Below, piece after piece: positions 8,657 through 17,627 of a stretch of 64,000 nucleotides of DNA. The translations under genes were made by a program, and so were the position numbers. The stretch comes from Vibrio sinaloensis (GTDB lineage Bacteria > Pseudomonadota > Gammaproteobacteria > Enterobacterales > Vibrionaceae). Position 1 is the stretch's first letter, and each line of letters opens with the position of its first letter. The notes beneath the pieces were generated by a model. It saw only the letters and a list, made by a program, of their open reading frames with translations, was not told where the DNA came from and ran no database searches. Location: assembly GCF_000808535.1 (NCBI RefSeq), contig NZ_JWLV01000001.1, forward strand, positions 124,001 to 188,000. The letters run 5' to 3'.

Positions 8657-9484
8657 TTATTCGATTGGCAACTCTTCTCTTTGTCCCCATTCAGTCCAAG
8701 AACCGTCATAAACGGATAATTTTTCATAACCGCACAAGTGCGCCGCCAGTAACACAATTGCAGCCGTCACGCCCGAACCACAGCTGAATATGGTGGCTTC
8801 TTTATCGTCGCTCAATGATAAAGAGAGTATTTCTCGCAACTCGTTAACTGGTTTTAGCTTGTGTCCGTCCATCAGTTCGGTAAAAGGTTGGCACACTGAA
8901 TTTGGAATGTGTCCACTACGAACGCCAGCACGAGGTTCGGGCACTTCTTTGTTGAAGCGCTGCCTTGAGCGTGCGTCGACGGTAAGGGATGCAGGGTTAT
9001 CGATTTGGTTAAGAACGTAAGTCGAATCGACAAAGTAATCCGGGTTAAGTGTTCCTGTGAAGTTACCGAGTTTATGCGGCTGGTCGTACTGCTGTACGGT
9101 GTCGAATCCTTGTTTCTTCCATTCTGTTAGGCCGCCATCAAGGACATAAACATGCTCATGCCCCATCGCTTTGAGCATCCACCATGCTCGAGGCGATGCG
9201 AACGTTCCGCTATTGTCATACACCACAATCACTGATTCGTTGTTTAGACCGAGCTCTTGAGCTAAGCCAATAAATCGTTCTTGAGATGGCATCATATGGG
9301 GAAGATCGCAGTCGATGTCGCAAAACTCTTTGTCATAATCAAACCTCAGCGTGTTTGGAATGAGGTTCTCGGTGTCTTTTTCGACTTCTCCGGGGATTTG
9401 AAAATTGATGCTGGCATCAAGAAGCACCAAGTTAGGATTGTCGAGTTGCTGAACAACCCATTGCGGTGTAACGAGTGGTGACAT
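8657..9484 (-). CDS. sseA: 3-mercaptopyruvate sulfurtransferase (two-domain rhodanese)
   Basis: A 275-residue cytosolic sulfurtransferase with tandem rhodanese domains. The N-terminal domain (about 1-135) is inactive; the C-terminal one carries the catalytic Cys235 in FSCGSGVTAA, the CGSGVT loop that marks mercaptopyruvate rather than thiosulfate specificity. Other marks are LVLLDAS near the start, PRAWWMLKAMGHEHVYVLDGG, and TVDARSRQRF with GHIPNS. It moves sulfur from 3-mercaptopyruvate to thiols or cyanide. The following small gene on the same strand is only 16 bases upstream, so they may be co-transcribed. Confidence 0.94.
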   Translation of the reverse strand: MSPLVTPQWVVQQLDNPNLVLLDASINFQIPGEVEKDTENLIPNTLRFDYDKEFCDIDCDLPHMMPSQERFIGLAQELGLNNESVIVVYDNSGTFASPRAWWMLKAMGHEHVYVLDGGLTEWKKQGFDTVQQYDQPHKLGNFTGTLNPDYFVDSTYVLNQIDNPASLTVDARSRQRFNKEVPEPRAGVRSGHIPNSVCQPFTELMDGHKLKPVNELREILSLSLSDDKEATIFSCGSGVTAAIVLLAAHLCGYEKLSVYDGSWTEWGQREELPIE

Positions 9485-9500
9485 AGAGATTCCTTTTCTA

Positions 9501-9806
9501 CTATTGCTTGCACTTTATAACGGCGTAGGAAACGACGTTGGAAAAGAGGCCCGTTTGTTGTTTCAGCGTAACAGTCGAACCTTCGGGGCAGTCGATTTTT
9601 GCGTCAGATTGGACAAGTAGGTTTTGAGCATCTTCCGTTTCCACGTTGAGGTAACGCCGATGCCCATCTAATGATTGGGTGAGAGTCTGTGAAATGACAG
9701 TTGCTTGAATGGTTTCGCTATTAAATTGGGGCTTTAGCCAGAGCGTGATCACAAGCACCAGCGAACAAAACAATAAGGCGACAAGATAGATTTTAGGGTT
9801 ATTCAT
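9501..9806 (-). CDS. Small membrane-anchored protein of unknown function
   Basis: A 101-residue protein with one N-terminal hydrophobic segment (about 6-24, IYLVALLFCSLVLVITLWL), likely an uncleaved anchor or signal, and an exported domain of mostly beta character. Two cysteines (in KIDCPEGS and near the end, VIKCKQ) could form a disulfide in the periplasm. ATG 9806 is used; the preceding TTG adds one residue. It lies between sseA and moeB on the same strand. No family is recognised. Confidence 0.6.
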   Translation of the reverse strand: MNNPKIYLVALLFCSLVLVITLWLKPQFNSETIQATVISQTLTQSLDGHRRYLNVETEDAQNLLVQSDAKIDCPEGSTVTLKQQTGLFSNVVSYAVIKCKQ

Positions 9807-9842
9807 CAATACATTACCGCCTTATCGTTAGCAAAACTGCGT

Positions 9843-10592
9843 TTAGTTACATACTGAACAAGTTGGCATTTTCATCAACTTCATTTCACGCCAAGACATG
9901 GTCATCGCATCAAGCATTAGTATCTTCCCTTGTTTAGGGGTACCGTAGTTTGCGATGACCTTGATGGCTTCCATTGCTTGCACCGCGCCAACAATGCCAA
10001 CAACCGGCGCCATGACTCCGGCTTCAACACAGCTTAACGCGCCATCACCAAACAACGCACTGAGACATTCATAACACGGCTGGCCCGCATCTTGATAAGT
10101 AAAGACGCTGATTTGACCTTCCATTCGAATGGCTGCGCCGGAAACAAGAGGCACTTTAGCCGCGTAGCAAAGTCGGTTGAGTTGGTTGCGTGTGTCGACA
10201 TTGTCTGAGGCATCGAGCACCAAGGTGTGTTGCTCGATCATCGTTTTCAGGTCAGTGTCGCTCAGCCGCTTATCAACCGTCGCAACGTTGAGGTGCGGGT
10301 TGAGTTCCTTTAGTGCATCGGCCGCGGAGTCAACCTTTTTTCTACCAATGTCTGAGTCATGGTGAAGTACTTGGCGCTGTAAATTAGACAGCTCTACCAC
10401 GTCATCATCCACTAGGGTCAATTTGCCAACGCCAGCGGTTGCAAGATATTGGCTTGACGCGCAGCCTAATCCGCCAGCGCCTAAAACCAACACAGAGCTT
10501 TGTTTGAGCGCCTCTTGCCCTTCAAAATCAAACTGCTTGAGTATGATCTGACGGTTGTATCGCAGCATCTCTTGGTCAGATAAAATCTCCAA
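9843..10592 (-). CDS. moeB: Molybdopterin-synthase adenylyltransferase MoeB
   Basis: A 249-residue E1-like enzyme. It adenylates the C-terminal glycine of MoaD so that it can be thiocarboxylated for molybdopterin synthesis. Seen: the nucleotide loop VLGAGGLGCASSQYLATAGV (about 36-55), the NLQRQ motif at 70-74, DASDNVDTRNQLN, and four zinc cysteines, Cys173/Cys176 and Cys245/Cys248 at the very end. The start is a TTG at 10592 with AGGAG six bases before it, and the protein then begins EILSDQEMLRYNRQI, matching the family. It follows moeA with a 9-base gap, forming a moeA-moeB operon. Confidence 0.96.
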   Translation of the reverse strand: MEILSDQEMLRYNRQIILKQFDFEGQEALKQSSVLVLGAGGLGCASSQYLATAGVGKLTLVDDDVVELSNLQRQVLHHDSDIGRKKVDSAADALKELNPHLNVATVDKRLSDTDLKTMIEQHTLVLDASDNVDTRNQLNRLCYAAKVPLVSGAAIRMEGQISVFTYQDAGQPCYECLSALFGDGALSCVEAGVMAPVVGIVGAVQAMEAIKVIANYGTPKQGKILMLDAMTMSWREMKLMKMPTCSVCN

Positions 10593-10601
10593 TGGATGCT
10601 C

Positions 10602-11837
10602 CTAGTATAAGGTTGAGTTAAACAGTTGAATGTTCACGGTTTCGCCCGCTTCGACACGAGCACGCTCGCGCTCCAATACGACAAAGCAATTGGCTAAGCT
10701 CATAGAGCGGAAGGCGCCCGAACTTTGGTTGCCTGTGGTTTCAACCACAAACTGACCATTTTCAATGCGATAGATACCGCGCTGATAATCTGTGCGGCCG
10801 GGTACTTTCTTGAACGCACTTTTGGTAATTGCAGGGATCGATTCCGGTGCTTTCCATTCAGTATGTCCGGCAAGTTTTGCAAGCATCGGTTGAACAAGAA
10901 CGTACATGGTTAACACCGCCGATACAGGGTTGCCAGGTAAGCCGCAGAACCAAGCGGTAGACAGTTTGCCAAACGCGAAAGGTTTACCAGGTTTAATGGC
11001 CAGTTTCCAAAAACCGATTTGGCCAAGCTCTTCGAGAATGTCTTTGGTGTAGTCGGCTTCTCCGACACTAACACCGCCAGAGGTCACGACAACGTCAGCG
11101 AGTGACTGCGCTTGCTCAAAGGTCGCTTTTAGTTTCTCAGGGCAATCGGGAATGATACCCAAGTCGATAGGTTCACAACCAAAATTCTCGATGAGTGGCT
11201 TAATGCCGTAACGGTTGCTGTCATAGATCTGACCTTCAGCCAAAGGTTCACCAAGAGGCTTAAGTTCGTCGCCCGTTGAGAAAAACGCAACGCGAGGTTT
11301 CCTAACGACGGTCACATGGCTAATACCCAGCGTCGCGATCATCGGAATGTCACGTGAGGTTAGGCGAGAACCAGCCGGCAATACGACGTCACCTTGTCTA
11401 ATATCGTCACCGGTAGGGCGAATATTGTTTTGCGGTTTCACATCGGTTTGATTGAACTGGATGCCTGAATCGGTTACTTCGGTGTTTTCTTGCATGATGA
11501 CCGCGTCACAGCCATCTGGGATTTTCGCACCCGTCATTATGCGAACGCAGTGTCCGTTTGGCCAGTCACCTTCAAAGGGCTGTCCGGCGAAGGATTTACC
11601 TGCAACAGGCATAACGTTGTTGGCTTGTAAATCGGCAATACGAATTGCGTAGCCGTCCATCGCTGAATTATCGAAAGGAGGAACGAATATCGGGGAAAGA
11701 ATGTCTTCTGCTAAAACGTAGCCGATAGCTTCGGCAAGCGGCAATTGTAGGGTAGTTTGGATTGGTTTGATTGGCGATAGCATTTGTTCCATCGCATCTT
11801 CAAGTGGCATCAAGCCAGGAGCGTCACAACAGCCCAT
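10602..11837 (-). CDS. moeA: Molybdopterin molybdenumtransferase MoeA
   Basis: A 411-residue enzyme that inserts molybdate into adenylated molybdopterin. Marks: the N-terminal [31 protein letters not shown], the central MoaB/Mog-like domain with [21 protein letters not shown] and [24 protein letters not shown], and the C-terminal beta domain. Length is typical. It is the first gene of moeA-moeB; the 294 bp upstream of it, shared with the divergent binding-protein gene, shows no clear operator. Other molybdenum cofactor genes are not in view. Confidence 0.96.
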   Translation of the reverse strand: MGCCDAPGLMPLEDAMEQMLSPIKPIQTTLQLPLAEAIGYVLAEDILSPIFVPPFDNSAMDGYAIRIADLQANNVMPVAGKSFAGQPFEGDWPNGHCVRIMTGAKIPDGCDAVIMQENTEVTDSGIQFNQTDVKPQNNIRPTGDDIRQGDVVLPAGSRLTSRDIPMIATLGISHVTVVRKPRVAFFSTGDELKPLGEPLAEGQIYDSNRYGIKPLIENFGCEPIDLGIIPDCPEKLKATFEQAQSLADVVVTSGGVSVGEADYTKDILEELGQIGFWKLAIKPGKPFAFGKLSTAWFCGLPGNPVSAVLTMYVLVQPMLAKLAGHTEWKAPESIPAITKSAFKKVPGRTDYQRGIYRIENGQFVVETTGNQSSGAFRSMSLANCFVVLERERARVEAGETVNIQLFNSTLY

Positions 11838-12131
11838 ATCGAAATCCTAATCTTCTATTCTTATGAGTCGAATGTCGCACACTCTATCACAGAAAGAGGC
11901 GGGCGATCATGACCTTCAATAACAAACCCTGTGCTACCGAGCATGGATTGATCAGAACTTACTCACAATTGCTTAAAGACTCTACCAAAGTAGTAGCTAC
12001 CAACATGCGTCGGTAACGGTTCATGCTAACGAACCATAATATTCAACTATACTAAACCTAAATAATAAGAACTGACGTTGGCTGCTAATCGTTATCAAAC
12101 CATAGAAGTATGAAAGGCAAAGGAGAGCCAT

Positions 12132-12875
12132 ATGCTCGGCAAATGGATAAAACAAATAGCGTTAACTATATTTTTTTTCAGTTCTAGTACGGCTGTCGCT
12201 GAGGATAAGGTCGTTAATGTGGGTTTTGTTGTTGGTATTCCACCTTTTGTGATTGGTGATTCGGGGATTTTAGTCGATATCGTTGGTGAAGCTTTGAAGC
12301 GTTCTGGGTATACGATTTCAAATTATAAGTTTCCAAGTAAACAATTTGACCAAGACCCACTGAACGCATTTAAAGAGCTCGATATATTTGTCGGTACGCC
12401 ATTAACTTTTCGTGTTAACTACTCTTACGGCAAAGTGTATGAGTTCGATAATGTAGCAGTGTCTAAATCTAGCAATCAGCTAACTATTGATAGTGTTTCG
12501 GATCTGAAAGGTAAATACATCGTCGGTTTCAATAACGCGAGTCAGCATTTAAAAGAGCCATTTACGACTTTCTACAAGCAAGAACTTGCTAATTGGGAAG
12601 GGTACAAAGAGATCGAAAATCAACAAGCTCAGTTTGATATGTTGATGAAAGATCGTGCTCAGGTAATCTTACTCGACCGAAGCATGGCTTACTATTATGC
12701 GAGGCAAGCCGGTGTGGAAAACATGCAAGGTTTTACCTTCCATGAAATTTTTCCTCTGAAAAATACCATCTACGTTGTTGGTCGAGATCAAAAATTCATC
12801 AAGATAATCACTTCTAATCTCGAACAAATGCACAAGGATGGGTCACTCGATGCTCTAATTGACGAGTACCGATAG
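12132..12875 (+). CDS. Periplasmic solute-binding protein (amino-acid-type, family 3 fold)
   Basis: A 247-residue exported protein. The signal peptide covers about residues 1-23 (LTIFFFSSSTAVAEDK). The mature part begins VVNVGFVVGIPPFVI and follows the bilobed family-3 pattern: GILVDIVGEALKRSGY, a hinge strand LKGKYIVGFNNASQ, the second lobe with DRAQVILLDRSMAYYYA, and NLEQMHKDGSLDALIDEY at the end. There is no ABC permease or ATPase nearby. Its stop is four bases before the start of a membrane histidine kinase, so the pair is co-translated. The likely role is to present a ligand to that kinase rather than to a transporter; the ligand is unknown. Confidence 0.85.
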   Translation: MLGKWIKQIALTIFFFSSSTAVAEDKVVNVGFVVGIPPFVIGDSGILVDIVGEALKRSGYTISNYKFPSKQFDQDPLNAFKELDIFVGTPLTFRVNYSYGKVYEFDNVAVSKSSNQLTIDSVSDLKGKYIVGFNNASQHLKEPFTTFYKQELANWEGYKEIENQQAQFDMLMKDRAQVILLDRSMAYYYARQAGVENMQGFTFHEIFPLKNTIYVVGRDQKFIKIITSNLEQMHKDGSLDALIDEYR

Positions 12876-12879
12876 CACT

Positions 12880-14496
12880 ATGAATATCGGCCAATCGATC
12901 AATAAAAAGCTAACATTACAGATAATCATGTTTAGTACGCTGGTTACGCTGTTTGTAACTGCGTTTCAGCTCTATTCAGACTTTTTGGTCGCTAGAGAAA
13001 GCATCGAGGTGAGTCAAAAGTACATATTTACTTCCTATAAAGACGCAATGGAAGAGAGTATATGGGTTCTAAACTCTGAACTTATTGAGTCCCAGATTAA
13101 TGGTATTATCAGTATACCCGACATCAGTTATGTGCGAATCGAAATAGAAGGCGGTAAGCACTGGGAGCGGGGGGAACCTAAAGATGAGCATATTCTAGAG
13201 CAAACCCTAAATCTTGAGTATTCCTACATTAACCAAAAAGCGATTTATCTTGGTAGATTAATTGTTCAATCCGATTTGTGGGTTATCTACAACAGCCTTA
13301 TTGATAAAGCGTTAATTATATTGTTATCAAACGGGTTCAAAACATTCATAGTAGCAGCGTTTATTATTTACCTAGTCAACACGCTGGTGACTAAGCCGTT
13401 AAATCAAATGAGTGCGTATTTCAAACAATACCGCTTTAAACATGATAACCCACCGATGGTGATTGACCGTAAAGCTGCCAACGACGACGAGATTGATTTT
13501 ATGATTAATATCGTCAACCGAATGTGTAGTGAGTTGAGCCAATCTTACGGGACGGTTATTGAATCTCAGCGACAACTCGCGCAGGCATTAACGGACAAGC
13601 AACTGTTGCTTGAACAAGAGATTAAATTCAAAGAAGACCTAGAATTGATGGTTCAAGAAAGAACCAAAGAGCTAGAAGCCACCTTATTGGAATTGCAAGA
13701 TACCCAAGCAACGATGATTGAAAGCGAAAAAATGGCTTCGTTAGGGAATCTAGTGGCGGGTATCGCGCATGAGATTAACACTCCTTTGGGTATCAGTATT
13801 ACGTCCAGTAGTTTTGCATCGACTGAAATCAACCAGATAATGAAAGATTTTGAAGAGGGAAAACTAGAATCCTCTACATTTTCTGAATCAATGAAGAGTA
13901 TCTCTCAATCCTTTGACATTCTGAATACCAATTTGCAGCGAGCGGCAATCTTGGTATCGAGTTTTAAGCAGATCGCTGTTGATCAAACTGACGAGTCATC
14001 ATGTCAGTTTTTTATCAAGGAGCATGTTGATAAGTTGGTGGTATCTCTATCTCATGAATTACGAAAGTACGGAGTCAGTGTCAAGGTTAACTGCTGTGAA
14101 GGGTTACAGATAGAGAGTTATTCCGGCGCATATATCCAAGTATTTACTAACCTAATCACAAATAGCCTCAAGCACGGTTTTGAAGATTGGCAGCATGAAA
14201 AGACCATCACAATTTCAATCGTTCAACAGCAAAATGATCTTGTTATTGATTATCAAGACACAGGGCGGGGAGTGCCAGAGTCGGTTCGAGGGAAAGTGTT
14301 TGAACCATTTGTAACCACGAAGCGGGGTACAGGAGGCACTGGTTTAGGTGCAAATATTATCTACAACATCGTGTCACAAAAGCTTCAAGGCAAGATTGAG
14401 TGCCTTTATGATTTAGAGCAGGGCGCCCATTTTTTGCTGACAATTCCTTTAAACCCCCTTAGTGTCAGTCATACACCTCACGAAATTCATGGGTAA
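12880..14496 (+). CDS. Membrane sensor histidine kinase linked to a solute-binding protein
   Basis: A 538-residue kinase. Transmembrane helices lie near residues 9-31 (LTLQIIMFSTLVTLFVTAF) and 145-168 (ALIILLSNGFKTFIVAAFII) with a periplasmic domain of about 110 residues between. Then come a HAMP-like stretch, a coiled coil around 225-275, and a HisKA-type box ESEKMASLGNLVAGIAHEIN with the phospho-accepting His297. The ATPase domain shows NLITNSLKHGF, DTGRGVPE, KRGTGGTGLGANIIYNI. The TTG at 12859 in the same frame overlaps the previous gene; ATG 12880 fits better. No response regulator is adjacent on either side, and the protein has no receiver domain, so its partner must be elsewhere. Confidence 0.88.
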   Translation: MNIGQSINKKLTLQIIMFSTLVTLFVTAFQLYSDFLVARESIEVSQKYIFTSYKDAMEESIWVLNSELIESQINGIISIPDISYVRIEIEGGKHWERGEPKDEHILEQTLNLEYSYINQKAIYLGRLIVQSDLWVIYNSLIDKALIILLSNGFKTFIVAAFIIYLVNTLVTKPLNQMSAYFKQYRFKHDNPPMVIDRKAANDDEIDFMINIVNRMCSELSQSYGTVIESQRQLAQALTDKQLLLEQEIKFKEDLELMVQERTKELEATLLELQDTQATMIESEKMASLGNLVAGIAHEINTPLGISITSSSFASTEINQIMKDFEEGKLESSTFSESMKSISQSFDILNTNLQRAAILVSSFKQIAVDQTDESSCQFFIKEHVDKLVVSLSHELRKYGVSVKVNCCEGLQIESYSGAYIQVFTNLITNSLKHGFEDWQHEKTITISIVQQQNDLVIDYQDTGRGVPESVRGKVFEPFVTTKRGTGGTGLGANIIYNIVSQKLQGKIECLYDLEQGAHFLLTIPLNPLSVSHTPHEIHG

Positions 14497-14570
14497 AATA
14501 TGGGTGTAATTATTCAAAAATCCGAGTATCCTTGTCTGCCATCCTAAAGGGGTAAATAAGAGGAATTGGA

Positions 14571-15224
14571 ATGTCTGGTCTTAGCGAATCCGCGAAGTTG
14601 GTAAAAGATGCGCTAGAAAGCCGAGGATTAGAGACACCGATGGTGCCTAATCAGTTCACTCGTGAAGAGAAGAAACAGAAAATTGAGCATCACATGCACG
14701 AGATTCTCTCTTTGCTTGAGCTTGACCTTACGGATGACAGTTTAGAAGAAACGCCACGCCGTATTGCCAAGATGTACGTTGATGAAATCTTCTCTGGTTT
14801 AGATTATTCCAATTTCCCGAAAATCACCGTCATTGAAAACAAAATGAACGTCAGTGAAATGGTGCGTGTAAAAGACATTACGGTCACGAGTACGTGTGAG
14901 CACCATTTAGTGACCATTGATGGGCGTGCAGCTGTCGCGTACATTCCGCGTGGCAAGATTATCGGCTTATCTAAGATTAATCGTATTGTCCGTTTCTTCG
15001 CTCAACGCCCACAAGTGCAAGAGCGAATGACTCAGCAAATTTTGGTTGCGCTGCAAACATTACTCGAGTCTGATGATGTTGCTGTTACGATCGATGCAAC
15101 GCATTACTGCGTGAAGTCTCGTGGAGTGATGGATGCAACTAGCGAGACAACTACGACGGCTTTAGGTGGTATTTTTAAATCGAATCCAGCCACACGCCAC
15201 GAGTTTTTACACGGCATTCGCTAA
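14571..15224 (+). CDS. folE: GTP cyclohydrolase I
   Basis: A 217-residue enzyme that turns GTP into 7,8-dihydroneopterin triphosphate, the first step of folate (and pterin) synthesis. Zinc ligands are Cys109 and His112 in STCEHHLV and Cys180 in [11 protein letters not shown]. Other marks are [19 protein letters not shown] and [35 protein letters not shown] precedes ATG 14571. It is followed by a strong terminator and appears to be transcribed alone, although the kinase gene ends only 74 bp upstream. It lies near moeAB, another pterin-related pair. Confidence 0.97.
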   Translation: MSGLSESAKLVKDALESRGLETPMVPNQFTREEKKQKIEHHMHEILSLLELDLTDDSLEETPRRIAKMYVDEIFSGLDYSNFPKITVIENKMNVSEMVRVKDITVTSTCEHHLVTIDGRAAVAYIPRGKIIGLSKINRIVRFFAQRPQVQERMTQQILVALQTLLESDDVAVTIDATHYCVKSRGVMDATSETTTTALGGIFKSNPATRHEFLHGIR

Positions 15225-15248
15225 GCAAGATTCGGTAAACTGATTTCC

Positions 15249-15278
15249 AAAAACCGCTTCCATTATGAGGCGGTTTTT
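15249..15278 (+). terminator. Terminator of folE
   Basis: AAACCGC (15251-15257) with GCGGTTT (15270-15276) and a 12-nt loop, followed by TT and a T-rich tract. Confidence 0.8.
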
Positions 15279-15335
15279 ACTTTTTAAATCGCGTTATTCA
15301 CACTGTAAATTACGCGTAGTAAACAAGGTAAATTT

Positions 15336-16712
15336 GTGACAACTTCATTTAAAACACTCAACTTAAGACCAGAACTGACTGAAACTTTGGATAGTCTAGG
15401 CTACACCGAGATGACACCCATTCAGCAACAGGCATTGCCTTTGGTTCTCGCGGGGAAAGATGTGATCGGGCAGGGTAAAACTGGCTCGGGTAAAACCGCG
15501 ACATTCTCGCTGGGTTTGTTGAGCAACCTAAACGTTAGCCGCTTTAGAGTGCAAACTTTGGTTTTGTGTCCAACACGAGAGCTTGCCGACCAAGTGGCGA
15601 AAGAAATCCGAACCCTAGCGCGCGGTATTCATAACATCAAAGTACTTACCCTTTGTGGTGGTATGCCAATGGGGCCACAGATTGGCTCTTTGGAGCATGG
15701 CGCGCATATCTTAGTGGGGACGCCAGGTCGTATTCTTGATCATATGTCAAAAGGGCGTATCAGTCTCAAAGAGCTTAACACGTTGGTGTTAGATGAAGCC
15801 GATAGAATGCTGGATATGGGCTTTGAAGAAGCCATTGATACCATTATTGAAGCGGCGCCTAGTAAGCGTCAAACTCTGCTGTTTAGTGCGACATTCCCAG
15901 ACAACATCGAGTCGTTGTCGGCAAAAGTGATGGTCGCGCCTGAAATGGTTAAAGTGGAATCCACGCACCAGAAAAGCACCATCGAGCAACGATTCTTCAA
16001 GCTAAATAGCACTGAGGAGCGCGATGATGCCCTCGAAGCGCTACTCCTAACGCATAAACCTGAATCTTCAGTCGTGTTCTGTAACACCAAAAAAGAGGTC
16101 CAAAACGTGACCGATGAACTGAGCCACCGAGGCTTTAGTGTGGTTGAGTTGCATGGTGATATGGAACAGCGCGAGCGCGAACAGGCATTGACCATGTTTG
16201 CCAATAAAAGTATCTCGATTCTCGTGGCAACAGATGTCGCTGCTCGAGGCTTAGATGTCGACAACTTAGATGCGGTGTTTAACTTCGAGCTCTCAAGAGA
16301 TCCAGAAGTTCACGTGCACCGCATTGGTCGTACAGGTCGTGCTGGTTCGAAAGGTGTAGCATTTAGCTTCTACAGTGAAAAAGAAGAGTACCGCGTTGCT
16401 CGTATTGATGAGTACATGGATATCGCAGTTTCACCATCAGAATTGCCTGAGAAACCAATCGAGCGTCCTTTCTATCCTAAGATGCAAACGATCCAAATTC
16501 TGGGCGGGAAAAAACAGAAAGTGCGTGCGGGTGACATCCTTGGCGCTTTAACCAAACAAGCTGGCCTTGATGGTAAGAAGATTGGCAAGATCAACATTTT
16601 ACCAATGGTTTCTTATGTTGCGGTGGAGCACGACATCGTAAAACCAGCGTTGAAGCAGCTACAAACTGGAAAAATGAAAGGGCGCAATTTTAAAGCGCGC
16701 ATCATGAAGTAA
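15336..16712 (+). CDS. dbpA: ATP-dependent RNA helicase DbpA
   Basis: A 458-residue DEAD-box helicase of large-subunit ribosome assembly, known to recognise 23S rRNA hairpin 92. Motifs: Q motif MTPIQQQALP, motif I GQGKTGSGKTATF, PTRELADQ, TPGRILD, DEAD in VLDEADRMLDMGF, SAT in FSATFP, ATDVAARGLDV and HRIGRTGR. The C-terminal RNA-binding domain specific to DbpA starts near residue 390: IQILGGKKQKVRAGDILGAL, ending MKGRNFKARIMK. This tail and the total length separate it from RhlE-type helicases such as the one at 22636. The start is GTG 15336 with AAGG upstream. Confidence 0.95.
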   Translation: MTTSFKTLNLRPELTETLDSLGYTEMTPIQQQALPLVLAGKDVIGQGKTGSGKTATFSLGLLSNLNVSRFRVQTLVLCPTRELADQVAKEIRTLARGIHNIKVLTLCGGMPMGPQIGSLEHGAHILVGTPGRILDHMSKGRISLKELNTLVLDEADRMLDMGFEEAIDTIIEAAPSKRQTLLFSATFPDNIESLSAKVMVAPEMVKVESTHQKSTIEQRFFKLNSTEERDDALEALLLTHKPESSVVFCNTKKEVQNVTDELSHRGFSVVELHGDMEQREREQALTMFANKSISILVATDVAARGLDVDNLDAVFNFELSRDPEVHVHRIGRTGRAGSKGVAFSFYSEKEEYRVARIDEYMDIAVSPSELPEKPIERPFYPKMQTIQILGGKKQKVRAGDILGALTKQAGLDGKKIGKINILPMVSYVAVEHDIVKPALKQLQTGKMKGRNFKARIMK

Positions 16713-16729
16713 TCGAGTGACATGATAAG

Positions 16730-16753
16730 AAGGAGCCGTTTGGCTCCTTTTTA
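16730..16753. terminator. Terminator, dbpA / MipA-family gene
   Basis: AAGGAGCC (16730-16737), loop GTTT, GGCTCCTT (16742-16749), followed by TTTT. Its tail overlaps the end of the convergent gene. Confidence 0.85.
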
Positions 16754-17488
16754 GTAGGTGAACTTGTAGGTGACGCCAAGACTGGCAGACCAACCGAGAT
16801 CGCGTTGAACTAAGGGGGAGTCGCTATCATGGTGTTCAAGTTCTAACTTGGCTAAGCCCAACCAGTTTTCAGACAGATTATAAATACTGATAAGCCCAGC
16901 TTGATAAACCCAACTGCTGCCTGAGCTATACTCGTCTAACCCTGACAAGCGAGATTCATCGGCGGAAATCGAGTAGAGGTGGCGAGAAAGCTTTTTGTCT
17001 CGATAATCGACCTCGATGTAAGGCGTAAACGTGATGTCGTTGAAGGGCAAATCCAAAGTTCGACCTAAATGTAATTGCACCTCGTAACCATTATGTTCGC
17101 TCGTGACATCGTGTAAGTATGTCAAGCGTGCCCCAACGGTACCGACAGTAAAACCAAGCTCACCATTGCCATCTCGATTGTCGATACCTGATGGAATATC
17201 ATCGAAATCATCGGAGACTTGTGCAAAGCGCCAGTTTCCACTGAGGCCAAAATAGGGCAGAACCGATACATTGATTAAACTGCCATCAATAAATCCATAC
17301 TGGCCATTGTAAAAGACATTGGGTTCGGCAGAGATGCCAGCTTCGTCTTTGTCAGAAAACACAGTTTGACCATAATTGACGCTGCCGCCGATAAAGCCGA
17401 AATCGTAATATTGCTCTTGCGCGTGGGTAGTAAAGCTTAACCAAAAAGCGGTTGAGGCGAGCAGCAAGCCCGGTTTTGTGATAGTCAT
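16751..17488 (-). CDS. MipA/OmpV-family outer membrane protein
   Basis: A 245-residue beta-barrel protein. A signal peptide covers about 1-22 (ITKPGLLLASTAFWLSFTTHA). The mature part has alternating strands such as YYDFGFIGGSVNYGQTVFSD, EVQLHLGRTLDLPFN and ITFTPYIEVDYRDKKL, and ends in an aromatic residue (GVTYKFTY), the outer-membrane assembly signature. MipA/OmpV proteins include a scaffold for murein hydrolase/synthase complexes and osmo-responsive porin-like proteins; which applies is unclear. ATG 17488 has a perfect AAGGAG ribosome site; the frame's upstream extension of 27 residues is not used. Monocistronic. Confidence 0.85.
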   Translation of the reverse strand: MTITKPGLLLASTAFWLSFTTHAQEQYYDFGFIGGSVNYGQTVFSDKDEAGISAEPNVFYNGQYGFIDGSLINVSVLPYFGLSGNWRFAQVSDDFDDIPSGIDNRDGNGELGFTVGTVGARLTYLHDVTSEHNGYEVQLHLGRTLDLPFNDITFTPYIEVDYRDKKLSRHLYSISADESRLSGLDEYSSGSSWVYQAGLISIYNLSENWLGLAKLELEHHDSDSPLVQRDLGWSASLGVTYKFTY

Positions 17489-17574
17489 AGATTTCTCCTT
17501 TAATCTACAAATATCAGAACGGTCAATAACAAAATTAATTGCATCGAAGCTGAAAATTCTTCTGGGCAACGCAT

Positions 17575-17605
17575 AAAAACAAAAAGGCCAACTCGAGAGT
17601 TGGCC
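17575..17605 (-). terminator. Terminator of msrAB
   Basis: GGCCAACT (17586-17593), loop CGAG, AGTTGGCC (17598-17605). Read leftward it is followed by TTTTTGTTTTT. Confidence 0.9.
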
Positions 17606-17627
17606 AAATCATCGACGTTTGGATGGA

